Below, one piece after another: positions 45,194-52,942 of a DNA stretch of 64,000 bases. The notes under the pieces were generated by a model. The model saw only the letters and a program-made list of their open reading frames with translations. It was not told the DNA's origin and searched no databases. This stretch comes from Gammaproteobacteria bacterium (GTDB taxonomy: Bacteria > Pseudomonadota > Gammaproteobacteria > Pseudomonadales > Azotimanducaceae), in NCBI GenBank assembly GCA_028821515.1, contig JAPPGA010000034.1, positions 124,001 through 188,000 on the forward strand, given 5' to 3'. Made by a program: the position numbers and the translations under genes. Within the stretch, counting starts at the first letter, position 1; the number at the start of each line of letters is the position of its first letter.

Positions 45194-46549
45194 ATGCCTA
45201 TTGAATCCGTATCGACCAATCCGCGTCGGTCCCGCCGCAAACGGCGCCACGATGCCGTGTGCGCCGAATGCAACACGTCAACGTCCGTCCCGTTCCGGCC
45301 AACACCCGGCAGGCCGGTTTTCTGTCGCCCCTGCTTCGCAAACCGTCGCAACGGCGTGTCCTCCCCGCGCAACTCCCCCGCAGACGGTTCGGCCCGCGCG
45401 ACGGAACCTGCGATCGATCGCTCCCCAATCGCCGAGATCTTTCCGAACATGGGCCTGGAAGTTGCCACCCAGGCCGCGATTTCACGCATGGACATATCGG
45501 CGCCGACACCCATCCAGGCGCAATCTATCCCGCCGCTGCTGTCGGGTCGCGACTTGATCGGGCAGGCGCGTACGGGTTCGGGAAAGACGCTGGCATTCGC
45601 CGTCCCCATCGCCGAGCGGTGCGACCCGTCCGCAGGGCGGGTTCAAGCGCTGGTGCTGGTGCCGACGCGGGAGTTGGCGATTCAGGTCGCCGACGTCGTC
45701 GACGCGCTGGCTTCACCGCACGGGCTGCGCGTGGCGTTGATATACGGCGGTCGGTCGCTCCGACCGGAGAGTGCGGCGCTTGGGAAGGGCGCCCAGGTCG
45801 TCATCGGAACGCCGGGCCGCACGCTCGACCATCTGCGCCAGGGCAACCTGGATCTGGGTTCGCTGCGACTGTTCGTTCTGGACGAAGCCGACGAGATGCT
45901 GGACAAGGGCTTTGCCCGCGATGTCGAGGCGATCCTCGCCGAGACGCCCCGTAAGCGGCAAACCGCGCTCTTCTCAGCGACCATGCCCGAGTGGGTGGCG
46001 AGGACCGCCCGGAAGCATCTGCGCGCGCCGGCAACGGTTGAGATAGACGGCGGAGTTCAAGCGCCGCCCACGGTGGAGCACCTGGTCTACAGCATCGAAA
46101 AAGCCGACAAGGTCGGAGCCCTTCGGACGCTGCTGGATGAGCGGCAGGGGGATCCGACCATCGTCTTCGGCAGAACCAAGCACGGCGTCAGGAAGCTGGC
46201 GAAACAGCTTGGCTCGCTGGGCTATCGCGTCGGAGCGCTGCAGGGAAATCTCAGGCAGAACGCGCGCGAGCGGGTCATGACGGAATTCCGGTCCGGCACG
46301 GTGCCGATCCTGGTGGCGACCAACGTGGCTGCCCGCGGCCTCGATGTGGAGGACGTCGGCCAGGTCATCAACTACGACATGCCGGACTCGCAGTTGCTCT
46401 TCACCCACCGGATCGGACGAACCGGCCGCATGGGCCGCGCGGGCGAGGCCGTGACGTTCATCACCCCGGAAGAAGAGCGAAAATGGCGCGAAATCGAACG
46501 CGGTCTGGGTCGCCGCTTCTCCCGCGAGCCGTGGCGCGCGGCGCGGTGA
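45194..46549 (+). CDS. DEAD-box ATP-dependent RNA helicase with N-terminal zinc knuckle
   Basis: A 451-residue DEAD-box helicase. Core motifs are PTPIQAQSIPPLLSGRDLIG (Q motif), ARTGSGKT (I), PTRELAIQ (Ia), VLDEADEML (II), FSATMP (III) and HRIGRTGRMGRAG (VI). Before the core is a basic tail and a four-Cys knuckle, C23-x2-C26 ... C44-x2-C47 (AVCAECNTST ... VFCRPCF), which probably binds zinc and RNA. The C-terminal extension after motif VI is short, unlike CsdA/RhlE types with long basic tails. It may help ribosome assembly or mRNA turnover, perhaps in the cold. Confidence 0.93.
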   Translation: MPIESVSTNPRRSRRKRRHDAVCAECNTSTSVPFRPTPGRPVFCRPCFANRRNGVSSPRNSPADGSARATEPAIDRSPIAEIFPNMGLEVATQAAISRMDISAPTPIQAQSIPPLLSGRDLIGQARTGSGKTLAFAVPIAERCDPSAGRVQALVLVPTRELAIQVADVVDALASPHGLRVALIYGGRSLRPESAALGKGAQVVIGTPGRTLDHLRQGNLDLGSLRLFVLDEADEMLDKGFARDVEAILAETPRKRQTALFSATMPEWVARTARKHLRAPATVEIDGGVQAPPTVEHLVYSIEKADKVGALRTLLDERQGDPTIVFGRTKHGVRKLAKQLGSLGYRVGALQGNLRQNARERVMTEFRSGTVPILVATNVAARGLDVEDVGQVINYDMPDSQLLFTHRIGRTGRMGRAGEAVTFITPEEERKWREIERGLGRRFSREPWRAAR

Positions 46550-46583
46550 CGAGCGAAGCTGTGCTTTCAGGGGGCGTTACAAC

Positions 46584-47300
46584 TTAGGGCGTCGCCACTT
46601 CCCAGTAGGCGGTCGGGGGCCGGACCGCCAGTAGTTGGCGGACCTCCACGATCGGCAGTTCCAGCAGCGCTTCCCAGTCCTCGCCCGGCAGCCACGAGGC
46701 ATGCAGCCCGGAACGGAATCCCTGCCAGATCGCCCGCAGGGCGGGGGTGCCGAGGGCCTTGTAGAGTTTCCATCCTCCCGTCAGCACGATCATGCCGATG
46801 CCGCGGTTGCGCGTCTGTGCGTAGGTGAAACCGAGCAGGCACGCCTCGCCAAGCTCGTCGCGGCCGTATTGCGTCAGGGTGTGCCAGATGTCGTGCTGGT
46901 CGCGCAGTCGCTTGGCGTAACGCTGCACGTCCGGGGACATCTGGTCATACAGGGCGCCGCCCTGGGACATGCTGGCGTCGACCAGGCCATCCGCGGAGAG
47001 ACTCTCGGCGTAGATGAAGTCGTAGTAGGTACGTCCAAGCGTTCCGGAGGGAAGCGCCTCCAGGCGTTCCCGATCAAGCATGGTTTCGAGGAGGTCGATC
47101 TCCTTCTCCAGTACCCGGCGGCCCGTCTCCTGGGCAGCGAAGCGCTTGATGCCTTTTCGCAGCGACGGTCCCGAGGCAGCGCGGATGACCTCGAACACCT
47201 TCGATGTGTCTTCGGGATCAGCAATCAGTTGCCGTAGCTGCCGGAGGGCGACGATGGGGTGAATTCGACGTCTGGACACGATCGTGGACATGGTCGTCAT
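46584..47300 (-). CDS. COQ4-like ubiquinone biosynthesis protein
   Basis: A 238-residue protein with the COQ4 zinc motif H-D-x2-H-x11-E: H136-D137-I-W-H140 ... E152 in QHDIWHTLTQYGRDELGEAC. Lines around it (TYYDFIYAESLSADGL, LLGFTYAQTRNRG) also follow the family. In mitochondria COQ4 scaffolds the coenzyme Q complex; bacterial homologues are found in some proteobacteria and cyanobacteria. Start ATG 47300 or 47291. It is not in an operon with ubi genes, so the link to ubiquinone is by homology only. Confidence 0.82.
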   Translation of the reverse strand: MTTMSTIVSRRRIHPIVALRQLRQLIADPEDTSKVFEVIRAASGPSLRKGIKRFAAQETGRRVLEKEIDLLETMLDRERLEALPSGTLGRTYYDFIYAESLSADGLVDASMSQGGALYDQMSPDVQRYAKRLRDQHDIWHTLTQYGRDELGEACLLGFTYAQTRNRGIGMIVLTGGWKLYKALGTPALRAIWQGFRSGLHASWLPGEDWEALLELPIVEVRQLLAVRPPTAYWEVATP

Positions 47301-47391
47301 CCGTGGTGAAAGCGTTGCCAGGGAGCATACCCGGACAGGTGATACGTGGACAGGAGTCCTAGCACGATTTCCTGATTGCGTGATCGGGGTC

Positions 47392-49191
47392 TCAATAGGG
47401 ATTCGACGGCGAGATGTTCCAGGCCTGGAGCCTGTGGACCCGGGCATCACCGCCGATCGAGAACAGGCGCACGCCGACACTGTCCCGACGCGATGGAAAG
47501 ACCCGCCGCCCGATCGCCTGGCGGCTGTTGGCGAACACTTCAACGACGGATCGGTCGACGAAGATCCTTAACTTCAGCCGCTCGCCGTCCCGCAGCTCGA
47601 ACGGAGCCGCCTCGACGGCTCCGGGCAGGTCTTGAGACCCGGATCGGCGCGTATCGACCTTCAGCAGCTTTTCTTTTGCGTCATGGAAAATCGATGTCTC
47701 TTCCTGTCCGTCCGGCGATGTGCGCACCTTGACGCCATACGCCGATGCCCCGGTGCCCTCGATTTCGATCTGCAGTTCAAGGCTGTCGCCGGCGACGCCG
47801 TCCACGACCAGGTCCGCGCCGGATCGGGTCGTGAAGGGGCCCATCCTGCGAGCGCCGTAGCGCAGCGCTTCAATTTCCTCCGGCACGTCCATGCGGAGGC
47901 GACCGTCATCGCCGAGGGACAACACCCGCGGCAGGCTCATGGTGCCGGACCAGCCGTACTTCGGACGCACGCCGAACCTGATTCCGTCGAGCATCCAGGC
48001 CCACATGATTCTCCGGCCCTTGTCGTCCACCAGGCTTTCCGGCGCGAAGAACGTGTTGTCGACCCAACTCATCTGGGCATGGGACTCGGGGAAGAACTTC
48101 TCATCCCTCCAGTCGCCGACGTAGTAGCGGCAGCCGAGGCGGTGGCTGATGCAGAGAAGCACGTGCCGGTCGCCCAGCCTGAAGAGGTCCGGACAGGACA
48201 CGTCTTCGTCGAGCGAAACACCAGGGACGCCGTGGGCGAACAGGTCCCCGACGTACTTCCACTCGCCTTCGAGGGCGGGTGACTTCGCAATGGCCGGCCG
48301 CTTGCCGCCGAAGATGGCGTAGTAGGTGTCGCCTTCCAGCCAACCGTGCGGATCCCATGAACGGTACTTTTCGTGGTGCTCGTCGCCCTCCCGGGTTTCC
48401 GGTGTGATCGGGTTCGAGTCGAGTTTCTTCCACTCGTTCAGGTCGTCGTCGAGGGCCACGGCCATGGCGTTGCCCTGGCCGACCTGGTGGTAGCAGATCG
48501 TTGGAACACCATCCTTGTTGATGAAGCAGTTACCGCTGTACATCCCTTCGAGGAGGCCCGTGGGATGGTGGTGCCAGTGAAACAGGTCGGTGCTCGACAC
48601 GTGGCCCCAGTGGTCCGACCGCTTGCCCAGTTGCGTGTCCTGGAAGATGTAGAACAGGTGATACCGGCCCTTCCAGTAAATGGCGCCATTGGGGTCGAAC
48701 GGTATCGCGATACCTTCCGGTACCACGAAGTGATAGCCGGGACGCGCCGGGTCGCTCAAGATGCGCTCCCTCACGCTACGGGCCTGCTCCGAGCGCGAAT
48801 CTCCGTGTCGGGATCCAGCCGTGTAGACGCACCGCCACGCGCCATCCCGCTCCCTTTTCATCTTGAACAGAAAGAACCCGCCCCCGACCGACGAACGCGT
48901 CGTTATGGGATCGACGATGGCCGTATCCCCCTCCACGACCACCTTGGCATCATCCAGGACCAGACGCTTGTCGTGGCTGCCGGTCTGCTGATCCTGTTCC
49001 CGGTAGGACGCCCTCAGATCGGCCTTGGTTCTGCCGGTATCGCTTTGCCACTCTTCGGAGTAGAAGGCCAACTGCCGTTCGACGTCTCCGGCCGCCGTGG
49101 CTGCGCTGAAATCCCGCACGACCGCCAGCACGGATTCCTTGATGCTCTCGCCCTGGGGTTTCTTCGGTCTGGATTTGTCACCAGTGGTCAC
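47392..49191 (-). CDS. NTF2-like domain fused to a GH32-like five-bladed propeller protein
   Basis: A 599-residue cytosolic protein. Residues about 17-125 look like a SnoaL/NTF2-like domain (VRDFSAATAAGDVERQLAFY, TAIVDPITTRSS, DGAWRCVYTAG). From residue about 150 to the end it is a GH32 glycosidase-like protein: D166 in FDPNGAIYWKGRYHLFY (nucleophile motif NDPNG), D280 in SWDPHGW (RDP motif), and a C-terminal beta-sandwich with FVDRSVVEVFANSRQ. The third catalytic motif, WECPDLF, is VSCPDLF here, so the acid/base Glu is Ser332. It may act on an unusual substrate, be a non-hydrolytic fructan/sucrose binder, or work with the adjacent NTF2-like protein. It is the last gene of the PhyH operon. 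Confidence 0.85.
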   Translation of the reverse strand: MTTGDKSRPKKPQGESIKESVLAVVRDFSAATAAGDVERQLAFYSEEWQSDTGRTKADLRASYREQDQQTGSHDKRLVLDDAKVVVEGDTAIVDPITTRSSVGGGFFLFKMKRERDGAWRCVYTAGSRHGDSRSEQARSVRERILSDPARPGYHFVVPEGIAIPFDPNGAIYWKGRYHLFYIFQDTQLGKRSDHWGHVSSTDLFHWHHHPTGLLEGMYSGNCFINKDGVPTICYHQVGQGNAMAVALDDDLNEWKKLDSNPITPETREGDEHHEKYRSWDPHGWLEGDTYYAIFGGKRPAIAKSPALEGEWKYVGDLFAHGVPGVSLDEDVSCPDLFRLGDRHVLLCISHRLGCRYYVGDWRDEKFFPESHAQMSWVDNTFFAPESLVDDKGRRIMWAWMLDGIRFGVRPKYGWSGTMSLPRVLSLGDDGRLRMDVPEEIEALRYGARRMGPFTTRSGADLVVDGVAGDSLELQIEIEGTGASAYGVKVRTSPDGQEETSIFHDAKEKLLKVDTRRSGSQDLPGAVEAAPFELRDGERLKLRIFVDRSVVEVFANSRQAIGRRVFPSRRDSVGVRLFSIGGDARVHRLQAWNISPSNPY

Positions 49192-49227
49192 AGGCGTTTC
49201 CGTGTCAAGAATGTGGCGTGGATCGTA

Positions 49228-49995
49228 CTATGAAGTGATCAGCGATCCGCCCTTGATCCCCCACCGGGCATCATCGACTTTCACCAGAAAGACACCTTCC
49301 ACCCGGCGCGCGTCGACGGTGGCGCGGAAGCTGACGTTAACGCCGGTCGCACCGACCTGGATCGCCTCCACGTCGCTAACCAGCGGCCTGCTCGTGGATA
49401 GACGTTGCTGCAGTGCTTCACTATCACCGATCGACTCCACGTCGCCGGGGTGAATGACGAGCAACGGGTAGTGGCAGCGTCCGGCGGCCCCCGGATTGTC
49501 GATCCCCAGCAGGTCCAGCGCGGATGAAACGATGTTCTCGGCTTTCCTGGCGTTGTTCTCGAGATCCACCTCAACTGCATCGGGGCGATCCTCCGGCTTC
49601 CCCCAGAAGAGATCGGTATCGGTGCCAAAACGGGATTGCAGTCCCCAGCGACCGTCAGCAAGCGTCGCGATGTAGGTGACCATGTTGCTCATGATCGGTC
49701 TGCCGTCACGGTCATATCGGGTCCAGCCGCCCTTGAGATGTACCTTGCGCTGTGCAACGTGGAGCACTTCGGGTTCCATGCCGACCGTGTGGTCCCATCC
49801 GGTTGAAATGAGGGGATCGAAGGACATCCTGCCGGTATGGGTCTCCCTGTGCCGGACGATGTTCGGATTGCCGCGGGCGGATATCCGAACGTGAGGGTAG
49901 TTCAGCGTATCGGTCACCCGCCTTGAGTCGCGGCTGTTCGTGCCTTCGAAGAACCGCCAGTACACCGCCAGCGCGGATGCTTCCGGATCGGACAC
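49228..49995 (-). CDS. NTF2-like (SnoaL) family protein, two-domain
   Basis: A 255-residue protein that appears to contain two SnoaL/NTF2-like domains. The first is residues about 5-120 (ALAVYWRFFEGTNSRDSRRV, GGWTRYDRDGRPI, ADGRWGLQSRFG) and the second about 150-255 (HYPLLVIHPGDVESIGDSE, VEGVFLVKVDDARWGIKGG). Start GTG 49995 has an AGGAG box 6 bases upstream; longer in-frame starts have no such site and would overlap the PhyH gene. No catalytic residues are assigned. It lies 8 bases after the PhyH gene and 36 bases before the GH32 fusion, which carries the same kind of N-terminal domain. Confidence 0.72.
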   Translation of the reverse strand: MSDPEASALAVYWRFFEGTNSRDSRRVTDTLNYPHVRISARGNPNIVRHRETHTGRMSFDPLISTGWDHTVGMEPEVLHVAQRKVHLKGGWTRYDRDGRPIMSNMVTYIATLADGRWGLQSRFGTDTDLFWGKPEDRPDAVEVDLENNARKAENIVSSALDLLGIDNPGAAGRCHYPLLVIHPGDVESIGDSEALQQRLSTSRPLVSDVEAIQVGATGVNVSFRATVDARRVEGVFLVKVDDARWGIKGGSLITS

Positions 49996-50003
49996 GCGGG
50001 CTC

Positions 50004-50837
50004 CTATGTGAATCCCTCGGCGCCGAGAAGTTCGCGAATCTCCGTGTCTCCCGCAGCGAGCAGGTCCCTGGTCAAACCTTCCCTTGGGGGTGGTCCGCCG
50101 TGGGGCGACTCCCTCAGCCAGCAGGGCGTATAGGACAGTATGATCATGCGCCGCTTGCCTTGCAGGGTTGGCAGGGCCCGGTGCCAGAGATTGGCGTGGA
50201 TGATCACCATGCTCCCCGCTGGCAGTCGGAGTTTCTGCTCGTCTGGCAGCGGCGCATAGCGCAACCGCGGCGGTTCCCGATCGAGCCAGCGGTGAGAGCC
50301 GGGTACCACGGACAACGCGCCCGTCGCATCGCTCAGTTCGTCCAGGTAAATCAGGCAGTCGATGGCATGCGGTTGCGAGAACCACCGGGGCAGGGGTTCG
50401 GAGATCACGCGAAGATGCTGATGCCAGGGTATGTCCTGCGGTTCCTGTCCGGCAAAGGTTATGCGCGCGTGCATGCCCCGCACCCGTACCAGCGGCCCCA
50501 TCATGGCACGGGCGACCGACAAAGCGGGCGGCCAGGCAATCAGATCGTGAAACGTAGCGTCCTTGTCAAGCAGGTGGCGGAGAATTGCGCCCCAGGAACG
50601 CTCCGGCAGGTCATCTTCGGAGTACGGTCGAATCGCGTCCCACTCGGCTTCGGCCATCCTGTCTATGGCGGACCGCAGGGATTCCAGCCAATCGCCCTCG
50701 ATCGCTCCCTCCCGAACCAGGTACCCGTCGCGGTCGAGCGAATCCAGCTCTTCGGGTGTGGCCAGTATTTCCACTTCGCGAACCTTTGGCGCATCGCCCA
50801 AGTGCTCTCTCATGACCTTGTAGGTGATCCGCTGCAT
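50004..50837 (-). CDS. Phytanoyl-CoA dioxygenase (PhyH) family protein
   Basis: A 277-residue Fe(II)/2-oxoglutarate oxygenase-like protein of the PhyH family. The fold is clear: LDRDGYLVREGAIEGDWLESL at the N-terminus, LIYLDELSDATGALSVVPGS and SHRW, then ANLWHRALP with the distal His219 and RRMIILSY with the 2-oxoglutarate-binding Arg. The proximal metal motif reads WHQH (H139-Q-H141) instead of the usual H-x-D, so the carboxylate ligand is a His. This may change or abolish oxygenase activity. It heads a three-gene operon with an NTF2-like protein and a GH32-like fusion, suggesting a shared substrate. Confidence 0.87.
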   Translation of the reverse strand: MQRITYKVMREHLGDAPKVREVEILATPEELDSLDRDGYLVREGAIEGDWLESLRSAIDRMAEAEWDAIRPYSEDDLPERSWGAILRHLLDKDATFHDLIAWPPALSVARAMMGPLVRVRGMHARITFAGQEPQDIPWHQHLRVISEPLPRWFSQPHAIDCLIYLDELSDATGALSVVPGSHRWLDREPPRLRYAPLPDEQKLRLPAGSMVIIHANLWHRALPTLQGKRRMIILSYTPCWLRESPHGGPPPREGLTRDLLAAGDTEIRELLGAEGFT

Positions 50838-51068
50838 CGCCGTTCGCTTTCGTGGTTCTGTCGTTCGAAGATCTTACCAACTTGCAGTTCTTTCGCTTGG
50901 CCGACGGCAAGCTGGGTGATTGGGTGCTACGCAGTCGGTGGCACAGCATGAGATGAACACCAAGTCACAGCAGATCACCCAGCCGCGCACGATCTAGGAA
51001 CCGCAGAGTCGGGTGCCCGGCCTTACTTCTTCCGTTGTGCCTTTGACGGCTGCAATACACTTGGGGAC

Positions 51069-51797
51069 ATGACCAATCCAGGCGTGCCGGCTGACCGGGC
51101 AGCACTCGTTGCGCGCTTTTTTGGTGCATTTCGTAAGCGCCGTTTGCCACCGAAACCGTTCATAGGAGGTCATGAGGGCAGCGAACTTGCCAGCAAGCTT
51201 CGCGGTGTGACCTCGCGGGAGATCACGTATGACCGCCTTGACGAACTGGGATGTCTTCACCTGTTTCCGTTTCTGACAATTGAGGGCAGGCTCTACTTCC
51301 TGCCGGCCCTGATGGGTCTGTGCGTAGTCGACTACGACAGGTCGGGTGGCCTGCCGGACGCAATCCTTGGATTTTTCTCTCCATATCCTTTCCCCTCGCC
51401 GATACGCAACTGGAAGCGGAACCTCGAGGCGATGCGGGAACGCTCGCCGGTCGTTGCGGATGTGGCCGTCGACATCCTTGTGAACAGCCTCGTACGACCC
51501 CGCCGCTACTATGCTGCTCGGCGCGAAACTGTCCAGCTCATGACTCGAACCGAAAGGGCGGCGGTGGTGGATTTCATCGATGCCATGATTGGTCTTGACT
51601 ACGACCCGGAAGGGCTGGGCCCGATTCGTTTGGCGGTCGACAGGCGGCTTAGCTATTCCGATCCGTATATTGGTGCGTCGCGGGAAGACCGACGGGCGCT
51701 TCGTGGAGTCGTGAGTTTCGTCGTAGCGGAGTTCGGGCACTGTGTCTCCCCTGCCGACGCCTTGAAATTGGTCCGACTGTTCGACCTGTCGGACTAG
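51069..51797 (+). CDS. Uncharacterised 242-residue protein
   Basis: A soluble alpha-helical protein of unknown family. Segments with regular hydrophobic spacing (FGAFRKRRLPPKPFIGGHEG, LDELGCLHLFPFLTIEGRLY, LPDAILGFFSPYPF, RTERAAVVDFIDAMIG) suggest a genuine folded protein. No signal peptide, membrane segment or known catalytic motif is visible. It stands alone, 231 bases from the divergent PhyH gene. It resembles contact-inhibition/immunity-type or DUF proteins only in size; no function is assigned. Confidence 0.62.
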   Translation: MTNPGVPADRAALVARFFGAFRKRRLPPKPFIGGHEGSELASKLRGVTSREITYDRLDELGCLHLFPFLTIEGRLYFLPALMGLCVVDYDRSGGLPDAILGFFSPYPFPSPIRNWKRNLEAMRERSPVVADVAVDILVNSLVRPRRYYAARRETVQLMTRTERAAVVDFIDAMIGLDYDPEGLGPIRLAVDRRLSYSDPYIGASREDRRALRGVVSFVVAEFGHCVSPADALKLVRLFDLSD

Positions 51798-52007
51798 CGG
51801 CGGGCAGATCGGGGTTACGCGGCGGACTCGAGCACACCCGAGTGACGTGTTGACACGGGTTGCGAAACGCGCGTGGGGCCTACCCGATAATGGAATCGTC
51901 GCGAATCCACCGCGCCAAATGGCCATACGGGTTCCCAGAAACCCAGGCTATTCCGCCGTGATATCTCGTTCGTGTGGTGACTTTGAGTACAGTTGAGGTG
52001 CGAAAAA

Positions 52008-52895
52008 ATGCGACTTGAAAACAAGGTGGCAGTGATTACCGGCGGCGCGAGCGGGATGGGTCTTGCGACCGTCATGCGCTTTCTCGAGGAAGGCGCGAGG
52101 GTGGTGATCGCCGACTACAACGCCGAGACGGGAAACGCCACGCTTGCTGCCGCCGATGGCGCGGGATATGGCAGCCTTGCTTCATTCATTCGAACGGATG
52201 TGGCCAGCGAGCCCGACGTCGAAGCCATGCTGCAGCTTGCCGTGGATGCGTACGGCGGACTGGACATCGTGTTCAACAACGCCGGTGTCGGCGGTGCGGT
52301 CGGTCCTCTGACCGAGACCACCGTGAGCGATTGGGACTATACGTTCGATGTGCTTGCCAAGGGCGTATTCCTGGGAATCAAGCACGCGGCGAGAATCATG
52401 AAGAGCGCCGGCAAGGGCGGTTCCATTATCAACACCGCATCCGTCGCGGGACTGAGTGGCGATGGCGGTCCGCTGGTCTATTCGGCCGCGAAGGCGGCGG
52501 TGATCAGCCTCTCGAAATCGGCGGCCGTGGAACTGGCGCCCGACCGGATCAGGGTGAACGCGATCTGCCCGGGGTTTATCGCCACGCCGCTTTCTGCAGG
52601 AACCCCTCCCGGATCGGATGGCGAGGAACTGGCAAGGACCAGGGCGGCCTTTGCCAGATCCCAGCCCTGGCCGGCGCATGGCACGGCCGATCACGTAGCC
52701 GGCGCCGCGCTTTTCCTCGCGAGCGACGATTCCGAGTTCGTGACGGGAGAGGCGATTCTCGTCGATGGCGGTCTCACCGCCGCGGGACCGGAGCTGTCGC
52801 GGAAGTTTCCCCGCGTTTCAAGCAGGAACGCGAGGGTCTCCGGCGTTACGAAAGGCTCTACCGGCGAGCCCAACGAGATCAGAAGACTGGATTAA
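52008..52895 (+). CDS. SDR family oxidoreductase with C-terminal extension
   Basis: A 295-residue classical SDR. Motifs are ITGGASGMGLATVMRFLEEG, the acidic end of strand 2 (IADYNAE, NAD preference), FNNAGVGGAVG, NTASVAGL, YSAAKAAVISLSK and the LVDGGLTAAG ending. About 35 residues follow the usual end (ELSRKFPRVSSRNARVSGV and on), a basic tail rarely seen in this family. ATG 52008 is preceded by GAGGTG. It may act in steroid, alcohol or sugar oxidation; no context fixes the substrate. Confidence 0.93.
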   Translation: MRLENKVAVITGGASGMGLATVMRFLEEGARVVIADYNAETGNATLAAADGAGYGSLASFIRTDVASEPDVEAMLQLAVDAYGGLDIVFNNAGVGGAVGPLTETTVSDWDYTFDVLAKGVFLGIKHAARIMKSAGKGGSIINTASVAGLSGDGGPLVYSAAKAAVISLSKSAAVELAPDRIRVNAICPGFIATPLSAGTPPGSDGEELARTRAAFARSQPWPAHGTADHVAGAALFLASDDSEFVTGEAILVDGGLTAAGPELSRKFPRVSSRNARVSGVTKGSTGEPNEIRRLD

Positions 52896-52942
52896 CAGGA
52901 GATACAACTTCCGCGAGCGGCATTGCCGACGAACAGCGTCAA

